Shown: positions 7,479-16,072, numbered from the stretch's first letter. The stretch is 38,684 nt of DNA from JAJZRV01 sp027442615 (GCA_027442615.1 DAIBBI010000009.1:1-38684); one strand, 5' to 3'. Made by a program: numbers and translations. The notes: generated by a model not told the origin, from the letters alone.

Positions 7479-9063
7479 CCCAGCACTGCGCCGCCACCAC
7501 TGGGCCTGGCTCAAACCGGAAGCCGTGGTGGAGGATGCCGGTGTCAGTGCGCCGGACCGTACTTTTTTACAGGACTGGGTGGGTAGCGGGCTGCCGCTGG
7601 TGGTGGCGCGCAGCCCTGTGGATGGCGAATTGCGCCTGGGGGTGACCCGTCCCGTGTTGGGGCCGCGCCAGCGGGTGGGAGTGACGGTCACTCCTGATGC
7701 CGTGCTGCGCGCCATGCCGCCACTCTCCCTGACCGCCGTGATGGCGCATGCGCCGCCCGCCTGGCAGCCCACCTTGCAGGCCCTGCAGGCCCTGGGCTTG
7801 CGCTACGCCACCGACATCCGGGTGTATGGGTCGCTCGCCCTGCAATACTTTTCCACCCGGCCCTGCCTCAACCCGGACAGCGATCTCGACCTGCTGCTGG
7901 AAATCGAGGACGAGGCCGTCATCGATCCGCTGCTCTCCGATCTTGAAGCGCTCCAGGCCCGGCACCCCGTGCCGCATATCGACGGCGAAATGCGCATGGG
8001 CGAGTGGGCCGTGGCCTGGCGCGAACTGGGCGCCATGCGGCGGCACCCCGGCTGGCTCATCGCCAAATCGGATCGTGCGGTGGCCCTCAAGGATGGAGTC
8101 AAAGTCGTTGGGACCAGCGTCATTGGAGACAAGGTCATTGGGAAGGTCATTGGGAAGGTCATTGGGGACAGACCTCATTCTCGAGGTCTGTCCCCAATGA
8201 CCTTCCCAATGACCTTCCCAATGACCTTGTCTCCAATGGCACCAATGCCATCAAAGGCTTCTGCCATTGCCCTGGCGGCCGTGCGCGCCCTGCACCAGGA
8301 ATTGCTGCTCCATCCCAAGCCGGGGTTGGTGAGCCTGCAGGATAACGGGGCGCATGCCGATATGACGCCCACGCTTTTTTTTCGCAGCCTGTTTTCCCTG
8401 CGCCGTTATTTTGCCTCGGTTGCCCGGGCAGGTTGCGCGGGGGCCGCATTTGGCGAGCTGCAGGCGTTGGGTGTGGCTGCCGAGGCGCGCATGTTGCACG
8501 CCACCGATGGGGTGAACACCCACCGCGGTGCGATTTTCAATCTGGGGTTGCTGGCGGCAGCAGCGGGGGCTTGTCCCGCTGCAGATGCCGGAATGCTATG
8601 TGGAGTCGTGGGCGAGCGCTGGGGGGAGGCCATTTTGCGCGCATCCGCAGGCATGCCTGCGAACGAAAGCCACGGTGCCTGGGTAGCCCGCCGGCACGGC
8701 ATTCGCGGCGCACGCTGGCAGGCGGCACAGGGGTTTCCCGCGCTGACGCAACAGGGCTTGCCTGCCTATCGCGCCGCGCTGCGGGACACGGGCGAGCCCC
8801 GGCGGGCCGCACTTGCGGCCTTCTTTGCCATCATGGCGTGCCTTGAGGATTCCAACCTGGTGTGGCGCGGTGGCATGGCAGGATTGCATTTTGCACAGGC
8901 CGAGGCCGCGGGCTTTCTCTCGCGTGGCGGGGTGGTCCAGGAGGATTGGGAAGCCCAGGCCAAAGGCATCCATGAGCGCATGGTGGCGCGGCGCCTGAGT
9001 CCTGGTGGCAGCGCCGACCTTCTGGCAGCGCTATTGTTGTTGGTGGCGCTGGAGCCATCGTGA
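7465..9063 (+). CDS. mdcG-mdcB: Fused MdcG (holo-ACP synthase) - MdcB (triphosphoribosyl-dephospho-CoA synthase)
   Basis: One uninterrupted 532-codon frame carries two enzymes normally encoded separately. Residues 1 to ~213 are MdcG: RRHHWAWLKP at the start and a nucleotidyltransferase-like site (YGSLALQYF and NPDSDLDLLLE); it attaches the prosthetic group to MdcC. Residues ~260-532 are MdcB/CitG type: HPKPGLVSLQDNGAHADM and HATDGVNTHRGAIFNLG; it makes triphosphoribosyl-dephospho-CoA from ATP and dephospho-CoA. The linker, residues ~219-258, is encoded entirely by a perfect palindrome (8121-8238) and reads as KVIG repeats, then GDRPHSRGLSP, then MTFP repeats. AGAGGTG precedes the ATG by four bases. 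No convincing ribosome binding site precedes the MdcB part, although several in-frame ATGs in the right arm could allow internal starts. Confidence 0.88.
   Translation: MRTVSPALRRHHWAWLKPEAVVEDAGVSAPDRTFLQDWVGSGLPLVVARSPVDGELRLGVTRPVLGPRQRVGVTVTPDAVLRAMPPLSLTAVMAHAPPAWQPTLQALQALGLRYATDIRVYGSLALQYFSTRPCLNPDSDLDLLLEIEDEAVIDPLLSDLEALQARHPVPHIDGEMRMGEWAVAWRELGAMRRHPGWLIAKSDRAVALKDGVKVVGTSVIGDKVIGKVIGKVIGDRPHSRGLSPMTFPMTFPMTLSPMAPMPSKASAIALAAVRALHQELLLHPKPGLVSLQDNGAHADMTPTLFFRSLFSLRRYFASVARAGCAGAAFGELQALGVAAEARMLHATDGVNTHRGAIFNLGLLAAAAGACPAADAGMLCGVVGERWGEAILRASAGMPANESHGAWVARRHGIRGARWQAAQGFPALTQQGLPAYRAALRDTGEPRRAALAAFFAIMACLEDSNLVWRGGMAGLHFAQAEAAGFLSRGGVVQEDWEAQAKGIHERMVARRLSPGGSADLLAALLLLVALEPS
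8121..8238. repeat. Nested perfect palindrome with 56-nt arms joining mdcG and mdcB
   Basis: The left arm (8121-8176) and right arm (8183-8238) are perfect reverse complements around a 6-base ATTCTC loop. The inner end of each arm is the family core (GGGGACAGACCTC, 8164-8176). The outer end, ATTGGAGACA, looks like a degenerate second copy 39 nt away. Between them AAGGTCATTGGG is repeated in tandem three times per arm. In RNA the element could form a very long stem inside the coding region. Confidence 0.95.
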
Positions 9064-9986
9064 GGCTGATCTTCCTGTTCAGCGGACAAGGGTTACAAAC
9101 CCTGGCGCATCGCGATGAAATCCTGCGCGAGGGGACTCCTGCGCTGCACCGTGCGCTTGATGCCGAATTCGCCCAGGCTGGCACCGCACTCGCGGCTCTT
9201 GACGAGCGCCAATTGCACGACAATGCCGTGGCCCAGGTGCTGATCTGGGGGCTGCAATGGTTGCGCTGGGGCGCGCTTGCCCCCCAACTGCCCCACCCTG
9301 TCCTGCTGGCAGGCTACTCGGCAGGGGAAACCGCAGCGTATACCGCAGCCGGGCTGTGGCCCGAAGGGCGCGGCGCTTTTCTCGCCGGCGCGCGGGCCCG
9401 CTTGATGAGTGAAGCCAGCGCGCGTCTCGGGGGTTCCGCCGGCTTGATGGCGGTGAGCGGTTGCGATGCGACCCTGCTGGCGCAGTACGCTTCGGGGCTT
9501 GCCGTTCATGTGGCCATTCGCGTGGCCGGGCAGCAACTGCTGCTGGGCGGATTGCGCGCCGACCTCGATACCCTGGCAACGCGGCTTTCCGCCTGCAGCG
9601 GCGTGCATGCCTCGCCGCTGGCGGTGAACGTGCCGGCCCATACCCCGCTTCTGCAATCCGTACGGCAGCCCTGGCATGCCCTGTTGCAGGCGGAGCCGGG
9701 CGGCGCCCCGCAAATTCCGCTGTTATGCGGCAGTCGTGCCACCGTGCTGCATGAGCGCGAGGCGGCGCTAGCAGCGCTGGCCGAGCAGGTCTGCACGCCC
9801 ATTGTGTGGGAAGATTGTCTCAACATGATCGCCGAGTATCAGCCCGATGCGCTGCTGGAACTGGGCCCGGGGACGGCACTTGCCAAAATGGCACTGAACC
9901 ACGGGTTGACCTGCCCGGTGCGGGCCGTGGATGAATTCCGCTCGCACCAGGGTGTGCTGGACTGGCTTTCGGGACTATGCCCATGA
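9060..9986 (+). CDS. mdcH: Malonate decarboxylase subunit epsilon (malonyl-CoA:ACP acyltransferase)
   Basis: The acyltransferase fold is clear from FLFSGQGLQ at the start and the nucleophile motif GYSAGE (serine near residue 88), followed by a FabD-like C-terminal part ending in ALLELGPGTALAKM. MdcH loads malonyl from malonyl-CoA onto the carrier so that the cycle can be primed. It starts at a GTG overlapping the mdcB stop (GTGA) and ends with an ATGA overlap to the permease gene. At 308 residues the length is normal. Confidence 0.93.
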   Translation: MRLIFLFSGQGLQTLAHRDEILREGTPALHRALDAEFAQAGTALAALDERQLHDNAVAQVLIWGLQWLRWGALAPQLPHPVLLAGYSAGETAAYTAAGLWPEGRGAFLAGARARLMSEASARLGGSAGLMAVSGCDATLLAQYASGLAVHVAIRVAGQQLLLGGLRADLDTLATRLSACSGVHASPLAVNVPAHTPLLQSVRQPWHALLQAEPGGAPQIPLLCGSRATVLHEREAALAALAEQVCTPIVWEDCLNMIAEYQPDALLELGPGTALAKMALNHGLTCPVRAVDEFRSHQGVLDWLSGLCP

Positions 9987-10756
9987 ACGCGACCTGGCAG
10001 ATGCTGGCCCTGGTGCTGGTGATGGGGGTGTACACTGGTGCGCAGAATTTCATGGCGGGTGGGGGCACCTTCATCATCTTTCCGGTCCTGCTGCTGCTGG
10101 GCATCGATCCCGTCACGGCCAGCATGACCTCAGCCATGGGGCTTTTCCCCAACCAGATCAGCTCGGCGCACGTCAGCCGGCCGCTGGCCATGGGGTTGGG
10201 CCAGCTCTCGCTCAAGGTGCTGCTGATCGTGAGCCTCCTGGGCGGGTGCCTGGGCTCGTTGTTGCTGGTGGTCACCCCGTCTTCCTTTTTTTCCATGCTG
10301 GTTCCCTGGCTCGTGCTGTTTGCCACGGCCATATTTGCATGGGGAAGCCTGGCTCGCCCCTCCCCGGTGATGGCCACAGGGGCTGCTGATGCCGGGCCCA
10401 GTCGCGCCGCGCAGCGGCGGCTCGTAGCGGTGCAGTTCCTGATTGCCGTTTATGGGGGCTATTTTGCGGCGGGAATTGGATTTCTGATGCTGGCAGCATT
10501 GACTGTGAGCGGACAGCCGCCGCGCGCTGCCATCGCCACCAAGAACGTGCTGGTGGTGGTGATCACTTCTGCATCTTTCGTGATCTTTGCCATCGCTGCG
10601 CGCGTGGTGTGGCCCGTGGCACTGGCGCTTGCCGTGGGCGCCCTGGCGGGTTCGTTCCTGGGGCGGTGGCTGCTGCAGCGCATTCCAAACCACTGGATCA
10701 AAATCTACGTGGTGGTGTTGGGCAGCGGATTGTCCCTCTGGCTGTTCTTGCGTTAG
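9983..10756 (+). CDS. TauE/SafE (TSUP) family membrane permease
   Basis: A 257-residue protein with about eight hydrophobic segments in two halves, as in the TauE/SafE family. The N-terminal half has QNFMAGGGTFIIFPVLLLLG and the second half YGGYFAAGIGFLMLAAL; both are the family's repeated glycine-rich helices. The ATG at 9983 overlaps the mdcH stop (ATGA) and is preferred to the ATG six bases earlier. Being last in the mdc operon suggests movement of an organic anion, perhaps malonate or released acetate; the substrate cannot be read from sequence. It converges on the next gene with a 12-base gap and no visible terminator. Confidence 0.85.
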   Translation: MNATWQMLALVLVMGVYTGAQNFMAGGGTFIIFPVLLLLGIDPVTASMTSAMGLFPNQISSAHVSRPLAMGLGQLSLKVLLIVSLLGGCLGSLLLVVTPSSFFSMLVPWLVLFATAIFAWGSLARPSPVMATGAADAGPSRAAQRRLVAVQFLIAVYGGYFAAGIGFLMLAALTVSGQPPRAAIATKNVLVVVITSASFVIFAIAARVVWPVALALAVGALAGSFLGRWLLQRIPNHWIKIYVVVLGSGLSLWLFLR

Positions 10757-10768
10757 GGTCGTGCGGCC

Positions 10769-11618
10769 TTAATCTTCTGCAAAGGCAATGTCCTCGGGGG
10801 CCACGAGCAGGCGAAGCGCGGCACCCTCGATTTCCACCAGGTCGGCAAACGAGACGCTGCAGGATTGTCGCCATAGGCAGACCTGGCCCACCCTGGTTTC
10901 CAGAAATGTGCGAAAAGTGGTCAAGGACAGTTGCCCGCCGTTGCCCCCCACATGATCGACGAGGCGCCGGAACAGCTTGGGCATCAGCAGGGCCTCGTGT
11001 TTGAGGGCGTCCAGCGAGGTCAGGGCAAAACCGCCGTGGGTCCGGTCTTCGGGCCAGAATCCCAGACCCTCGGCCTGCGCCGCGCGCGCGGCCTCGCTGC
11101 ATAGCGCCATGAGGGCAGGGGGACATGCCCTGGTAGAAGATGGGGTAGGCATGGCCGTGGCGCAGCTGATGCCAGTTGGCGCTGCTGCGCACCACCTCGG
11201 GGGTGAGCTCAAAGCGCCCTGCCCGCGCCTTGCGAAACTGGCCGCGAAAGGCAAATGCCACGGCTCGCCCGTACTTGTCGACACGGCGCACGGCAATGGC
11301 ACCGCGCGTGGCCAGCGGCCTGCTTGCGATGATGCGCTCATCACTGTGGCGCCGCACCTCGTCAAACCCAAGAAAGGTCAGCAGGGACAGGGATGCGCGA
11401 TCCGGCCAGGGAGCCGGTTGGCGCAGGACACCGAGACCTCCGCTGGCCAGATAGTGAGTTTCCAGGGCATCCATGCCGTCCAGACGCAAGGTGATGCCGC
11501 CGTCAGGATGGCGTTTGATCGCAGGCGCGTCATGCACCAGGGCATGACCGTCGTCAGGAATGAAATGAATCGAGTCGCCGTCGGGCGCGCTGTCGAGCAG
11601 GGTGTAGCGCCCTGCCAT
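10769..11618 (-). pseudogene. Thermonuclease (SNase)-like protein, frameshifted
   Basis: The N-terminal half, from the ATG at 11618, shows a staphylococcal-nuclease-like core: DGDSIHFIP, LRLDGMDALETHY and VDKYGRAVAFAF, retaining the Arg, Asp and Glu/DKYGR positions of the family. The frame then breaks near 11118-11125. The C-terminal half continues in another frame (PALMALCSEAARA through LVAPEDIAFAED) to a TAA at 10769. On the coding strand the break coincides with ATGTCCCCCTGCC; with four rather than five Cs the two halves join cleanly as MSPALMAL. So it is one gene with a one-base insertion, either a real mutation or a homopolymer error. No signal peptide is obvious. It lies 11 bases after rfbC. 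Confidence 0.75.
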
Positions 11619-11629
11619 CCAGCGCGCGT

Positions 11630-12187
11630 TCAGGGATAGACCTCGGCGGACAGGAAGGGCGCGCCCGCCGCGTCTTTGGGCGAGAGCACGGGCGGATCTC
11701 CCTGAAGGGCGGCAAGGGGCCAGTCAATGGCGAGCGTGGGGTCGCTCCACAGGATGCTGCGCTCTTCGCTGGCAGCCCAGTAGTCGGTGGTCTTGTACAA
11801 AAATTCTGCGTGTTCGGAGAGGGTGAGGAAGCCGTGCGCAAAGCCCGGCGGAATCCACAGCATGCGTTTGTTTTCTGCCGAGAGCGTCACTCCCACGACC
11901 TGACCGAAGGTAATGGCGCCGCGGCGCAGGTCCACCGCCACGTCGAACACTTCGCCGGCCACCACGCGCACCAGTTTGCCCTGGGGCTGGCCAATTTGAT
12001 AGTGCAATCCGCGCAGCACGCCGCGCATCGATCGCGAGTGGTTATCCTGTACAAAGCGCGCCGGCACGCCGGTGGCCTCCCAGAACTGGCGCTCGTTGTA
12101 GCTCTCGAAAAAGAAACCGCGCGCATCGCCGAATACGCGCGGCTCGATGATCAGGACTTCAGGAATGGCGGTGGAAATGACCTTCAT
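11630..12187 (-). CDS. rfbC: dTDP-4-dehydrorhamnose 3,5-epimerase
   Basis: The 185-residue cupin enzyme isomerises dTDP-4-keto-6-deoxyglucose to the L-rhamno form, the third step of dTDP-L-rhamnose synthesis for surface polysaccharide. Family marks: ARGFFFESYNERQF, QDNHSRSMRGVLRGLHYQ (catalytic His in GLHYQ), KLVRVVAGEVFDVAVDLR and WIPPGFAHGFLTLSE. It follows rfbD with a 10-base gap, one transcription unit with it. rfbA and rfbB are not in the window. Confidence 0.96.
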   Translation of the reverse strand: MKVISTAIPEVLIIEPRVFGDARGFFFESYNERQFWEATGVPARFVQDNHSRSMRGVLRGLHYQIGQPQGKLVRVVAGEVFDVAVDLRRGAITFGQVVGVTLSAENKRMLWIPPGFAHGFLTLSEHAEFLYKTTDYWAASEERSILWSDPTLAIDWPLAALQGDPPVLSPKDAAGAPFLSAEVYP

Positions 12188-12197
12188 GGAAAACGCC

Positions 12198-13088
12198 TTA
12201 CCGAGGAGTGGGGGGGAGTTCTGCCAGGCAGCGCTGCAGGTCGTCCTGCCAGGGGGGCAGGGCCACGTGCAGGCATTGTGCCAGCTTGTCGTTGCTCAAC
12301 CGGCTGTTGGCGGGCCGGCGCACCGGGCTGGGATAGGCGCTGGCCGGAATGGGGTTGAGCCGGGCCCGGCATTCGGGGCGCAAGGCAAAAATGGCCTGGG
12401 CAAACGCAAACCAGGTGGTGGCGCCGCCGTTGGTCATATGGTAGACCCCCTGGTGCCGTCGGATGAAATCGGCGGCATCCCCGCTGTCGCGGGCCTGCCG
12501 CACCAGCGTGGCGGTGGCCTCGGCGATGGCGCGGGCCCAGGTGGGCGCACCCCACTGGTTGTTGACCACATTGAGGGCGTCGCGCTCCTGCCCCAGGCGC
12601 AGCATGGTCTTGAGAAAGTTGGCGCCGGCAAGGCTGTAGACCCAGCTGGTCCTGAAGATCCACGCTGGTGTGCCACTGGCCAGGACGGTCTGTTCTCCCA
12701 TCCACTTGGAGCGACCATAGGTGCCCAGCGGGTGCGGTGGATCGGTTTCCACGTAAGGTTTGTCATGGCTGCCGTCAAACACATAATCGGTGGAATAGTG
12801 GATCAGGGCCGCCCCCAGTCGCCCGGCCTCCTCAGCCAGCACCCCCGGGGCCACGCCATTGATGGCCTGCGCCAGCGCGGGTTCGGTTTCGGCGCGATCC
12901 ACCGCGGTATAGGCGGCCGCGTTGATGATGAGGTGCGGACGATGCTGCTGCACGGCCGCGCGGATGGCATCGGCATCGGCAAGGTCGAGCGCGTCGCGCC
13001 CCAGGGCGGTGAGTGGGCCCAGCGGTTCCAGCAGGGGGCGCAATGCGGACCCCACTTGCCCCTGGGGGCCGGTGAGTAGAATGTTCAT
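12198..13088 (-). CDS. rfbD: dTDP-4-dehydrorhamnose reductase
   Basis: A short-chain-dehydrogenase-like enzyme catalysing the last step of dTDP-L-rhamnose synthesis. It has the NAD(P) binding GPQGQVG motif at residues 7-13, the HYSTDYVFDG segment, and a YGRSK catalytic Tyr/Lys pair near residue 125. The ATG at 13088 gives MNILLTG, a normal start. The open frame runs much further upstream, but that part is antisense to dapA and is not coding. It is first in the rfbD-rfbC-nuclease unit and divergent from dapA with a 90-base gap. Confidence 0.96.
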   Translation of the reverse strand: MNILLTGPQGQVGSALRPLLEPLGPLTALGRDALDLADADAIRAAVQQHRPHLIINAAAYTAVDRAETEPALAQAINGVAPGVLAEEAGRLGAALIHYSTDYVFDGSHDKPYVETDPPHPLGTYGRSKWMGEQTVLASGTPAWIFRTSWVYSLAGANFLKTMLRLGQERDALNVVNNQWGAPTWARAIAEATATLVRQARDSGDAADFIRRHQGVYHMTNGGATTWFAFAQAIFALRPECRARLNPIPASAYPSPVRRPANSRLSNDKLAQCLHVALPPWQDDLQRCLAELPPTPR

Positions 13089-13178
13089 CCCGACATTATC
13101 CCTGAAGTGCCCACGGTGTTGCGCTGGGATAAGGAAAATTTGTAGTAGAATTGGCCCTTTATGTGCAGGGAATCGGTC

Positions 13179-14054
13179 ATGTTGCAAGGCAGTCTGGTCG
13201 CGATCGTCACCCCCATGCTGGAAGATGGCAGCCTGGACTTTCCACGCCTGAAGGCGCTGGTGGACTGGCATGCGGCCTCGGGTACGGCCGCCATTGCCAT
13301 TGTGGGCACCACGGGCGAGTCTCCCACGGTTGACGTGGAGGAACATGAAACCCTGATCAGGGCGGCCGTGGAGTATTGCGCAGGCCGTATTCCGGTGATT
13401 GCCGGCACCGGGGCCAATTCCACCGCGGAAGCCATCGAACTGGCCCGGTTTGCCCAGAGCGTGGGCGCGGATTACAGCCTGTCGGTGGTGCCCTATTACA
13501 ACAAGCCTACCCAGGAAGGGCTGTACCAGCATTTCAAGGCCATTGCCGAAGCGGTGGATCTGCCGATGATCCTCTACAACGTGCCCGGGCGTACGGTGGC
13601 AGATCTCGCCAACGATACCACCCTGCGCCTTGCCGCCATTCCCAATATCGTGGGCATCAAGGACGCCACGGCAGACCTGTATCGCGCCACGGACCTGTTC
13701 CGCCGCGCCCCGGCAGGCTTTGCCTGTTATACCGGCGACGACGGCACGGCGGCTGCCTTCATGCTGCTGGGGGGGCAGGGCGTCATTTCGGTGACGGCCA
13801 ACGTGGCGCCGGCTGCCATGGCGCAGTTGTGCCGCGCGGCCCTGGCTGGGGACGTGGTGGCCACGCGCGCAGTCAATGACACGCTGTTGGGATTGCATCG
13901 CGACCTTTTCGTCGAGGCCAACCCCATCCCGGTGAAATGGGCGCTTGCAGAAATGGGGAAAATCGGTCCGGCGCTGCGTCTGCCGCTTACGCCGCTGTCA
14001 CCCCAGCATCATGAAACGGTCCGCCGCGCCTTGCGCCAGGCGGGCATTGCATAA
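13179..14054 (+). CDS. dapA: 4-hydroxy-tetrahydrodipicolinate synthase
   Basis: DapA condenses pyruvate and aspartate semialdehyde in lysine and meso-diaminopimelate synthesis. Active-site residues are visible: GTTGES (Thr44, Thr45), YNVPGRT (Tyr133) and VGIKDAT (Schiff-base Lys161). The second ATG (13179) is used, with AGGGA seven bases upstream; this gives 291 residues, the usual length. Position 50 reads GESPT where most have GESAT, a minor change. bamC follows after 16 bases, the common betaproteobacterial arrangement. A possible -10 box (TAGAAT) lies at 13146-13151, with no good -35. Confidence 0.97.
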   Translation: MLQGSLVAIVTPMLEDGSLDFPRLKALVDWHAASGTAAIAIVGTTGESPTVDVEEHETLIRAAVEYCAGRIPVIAGTGANSTAEAIELARFAQSVGADYSLSVVPYYNKPTQEGLYQHFKAIAEAVDLPMILYNVPGRTVADLANDTTLRLAAIPNIVGIKDATADLYRATDLFRRAPAGFACYTGDDGTAAAFMLLGGQGVISVTANVAPAAMAQLCRAALAGDVVATRAVNDTLLGLHRDLFVEANPIPVKWALAEMGKIGPALRLPLTPLSPQHHETVRRALRQAGIA

Positions 14055-14070
14055 CCTCACGAGGAACGGG

Positions 14071-15261
14071 ATGAGCGCTTATAACCAATGGACCAAAGGA
14101 TGTGGTCTGGGATTGATCACTCTGGTCATGTTGACCGGGTGTACCACGCAAACCAATCTGCTGCAGTCCAAAAAGGTCGATTACAAGAGCCAGGCCGAAG
14201 CCACGCCGCCGCTTGAGGTGCCCCCCGACTTGACGCCGGTCCAGGCGGACGAGCGGTTTGCCATTCCCGATCGTGACAAGACCAAGGGCACGACCTACTC
14301 GCAATATTCCAAAGAACAGGGCACCACCACGGTCGTGGCGGGGGCAAGCGGGGTTTTGCCCAAGCTGGCAGATGGGGTGCACATCGAGCATGACGGCGCG
14401 CAGCGCTGGCTGGTGGTCAAGGCCACTCCCGAGCAGGTCTGGCCGGTGCTGAAGGAGTTCTGGACCAGCAACGGTTTTGAACTGAAGGTGGATAACCCGC
14501 AAATCGGCCTGATGGAAACCGAGTGGACGGAAAATCGGGCCAGCATCCCACAGGATTTCCTGAAGCGCATCCTTAGCACCGTGGTGGACAATCTGTTCTC
14601 CAGTCCACTGCGTGACAAGTTCCGTACCCGGGTGGAACGCGGGACGGTGAGTGGCACCACGGAAATCTTCATCACCCACCGCGGCATGGAGGAAGTGGTC
14701 AGCAAGGATTACACCGGAACCAGCTGGCAGACCCGGCCGGAAGATCCTGAAATGGAAAACGAATACCTCAAAAAACTGGCCCTGCGCTTTGGCACGACCC
14801 CCGAACAGGCCGCCACGCTGGTGGCTAGCACCTCGGGAGCCCAGCCCGCAGTTGAAGCAAAAACCCAGTCCAATGCGCTGGCTACCCTGGCCAAGCAACC
14901 GGATGGCGACACGATCCTGTCACTCAACGAGCCTTTTGATCGGGCCTGGCGCCGGGTTGGGCTGGCTCTGGATCGCAGCGGATTTACCGTGGAAGATCGG
15001 GACCGTGCAGCCGGCGTATATTATGTGCGTTACACCGACAGTGATGCACCTCTGAAAGCCAAGAAAAAGGAGAGCTTCTTCTCCAGTCTGCAGTTCTGGA
15101 AATCCGACGACAAGTCGAAGGATACCCAGACCTACCGGATCACGATCACCACCATCAGCGGCAAGGGATCGAAGGTGGATGTGCGGGACAAGGCCGAGAA
15201 CCAGATCAATCCCGACACGGCCAACAAGATGCTAAGCCTGATCTACGAACAGCTGCATTGA
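14071..15261 (+). CDS. bamC: Outer membrane assembly lipoprotein BamC
   Basis: BamC is a lipoprotein accessory of the beta-barrel assembly (BAM) complex. The start has a strong GAGGAACGGG site. The signal peptide ends in the lipobox LTGC with the lipidated Cys24. The N-terminal unstructured part includes the PPLEVPPDLT segment typical of the BamC region that contacts BamD. Two helix-grip domains follow (around GVLPKLADGVHIEHDGAQRW and around GDTILSLNEPFDRAW). At 396 residues it is slightly longer than the enterobacterial protein. Position after dapA supports the call. Confidence 0.93.
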   Translation: MSAYNQWTKGCGLGLITLVMLTGCTTQTNLLQSKKVDYKSQAEATPPLEVPPDLTPVQADERFAIPDRDKTKGTTYSQYSKEQGTTTVVAGASGVLPKLADGVHIEHDGAQRWLVVKATPEQVWPVLKEFWTSNGFELKVDNPQIGLMETEWTENRASIPQDFLKRILSTVVDNLFSSPLRDKFRTRVERGTVSGTTEIFITHRGMEEVVSKDYTGTSWQTRPEDPEMENEYLKKLALRFGTTPEQAATLVASTSGAQPAVEAKTQSNALATLAKQPDGDTILSLNEPFDRAWRRVGLALDRSGFTVEDRDRAAGVYYVRYTDSDAPLKAKKKESFFSSLQFWKSDDKSKDTQTYRITITTISGKGSKVDVRDKAENQINPDTANKMLSLIYEQLH

Positions 15262-15264
15262 CGC

Positions 15265-16032
15265 GTGATCCGCTTCGCATCACTGGGCAGCGGGAGTGAA
15301 GGCAACGGGCTGCTGATTCAGTGCGAAGCCACCTGCGTGCTGCTGGACTGCGGGTTTTCGCTGGCCGAGACCACCCTGCGCCTCGAGCGCCTTGGGGTGA
15401 TGCCACAGCAGCTCACGGCGCTGCTCGTCACCCATGAGCATTCCGACCACATTGCAGGGGTGGCCCGTCTTGCACGGCGCTACGACCTGCCGGTCTACGC
15501 CAGTTTCGGCACGCTTGCAGCGTTGCGCGATCAACTGGCAGATACCCAACTCCATGCCATTGTCAGCGATGTGCCCTTTGCCCTGGAAGCGCTGGCCATC
15601 GAACCCTTTGCCGTACCGCATGATGCGCGCGAACCCCTGCAGTTTGTGGTGGGCAATGGAGCCCGGCGCCTGGGCGTGCTTACTGACGTGGGGTGCTCGA
15701 CGCCGCACATCGAGGCCATGCTGAAAACCTGCGACGCATTGTTCCTGGAAACCAATTACGATCCCCAGATGCTCCAGCAGGGCCCCTATCCGCCCCAGCT
15801 CAAGGCGCGGGTGAGCGGGCGCTTTGGCCATCTGAGCAATGAGGCGTCGGCCGCACTGCTCTCGCGCCTGGACCACTCCCGCCTGCAGCGCGTGGTGGCT
15901 GCACACGTCAGCAAGAAAAACAACACGCCACAATTGGCGAGGGCGGCACTGGCCCGAGTGTTGGGTTGCGCCCCCGACGAGGTGGTGGTGGCGGACCAGG
16001 GTGCGGGTCTGGACTGGCTGGAAATAAGATAA
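15265..16032 (+). CDS. MBL-fold metallo-hydrolase (YycJ/WalJ-like)
   Basis: A metallo-beta-lactamase fold protein with metal-binding THEHSDH (His57, His59, Asp61, His62). The opening FASLGSGSEGNGLLIQ and later GHLSNEASAALL and AAHVSKKNNTP segments fit the YycJ-like group, implicated as nucleases or cell-wall-linked hydrolases. The substrate is unknown. The GTG start lies three bases after the bamC stop, so it is the third gene of the dapA-bamC unit. A repeat palindrome begins on the base after the stop codon. Confidence 0.9.
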   Translation: MIRFASLGSGSEGNGLLIQCEATCVLLDCGFSLAETTLRLERLGVMPQQLTALLVTHEHSDHIAGVARLARRYDLPVYASFGTLAALRDQLADTQLHAIVSDVPFALEALAIEPFAVPHDAREPLQFVVGNGARRLGVLTDVGCSTPHIEAMLKTCDALFLETNYDPQMLQQGPYPPQLKARVSGRFGHLSNEASAALLSRLDHSRLQRVVAAHVSKKNNTPQLARAALARVLGCAPDEVVVADQGAGLDWLEIR

Positions 16033-16063
16033 GGGGACAGACCCCCAATCGGGGTCTGTCCCC
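16033..16063. repeat. GGGGACAGACC-family palindrome abutting a stop codon
   Basis: A perfect 13-bp inverted repeat (GGGGACAGACCCC and its complement) has a 5-base loop. It starts immediately after the TAA of the MBL-fold gene. It has no proper T run behind it, only TTAAAACTT, so termination is possible but not assured. Confidence 0.92.
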
Positions 16064-16072
16064 TTAAAACTT

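Noticed and set aside
8133..8168. Tandem 12-mers considered as a CRISPR or microsatellite
   Set aside because: The units are contiguous with no spacers and are mirrored in the opposite arm, so they belong to the palindrome.
13089..13898. Upstream extension of the rfbD frame
   Set aside because: It runs antisense through dapA; rfbD has a proper start at 13088 beginning MNILLTG.
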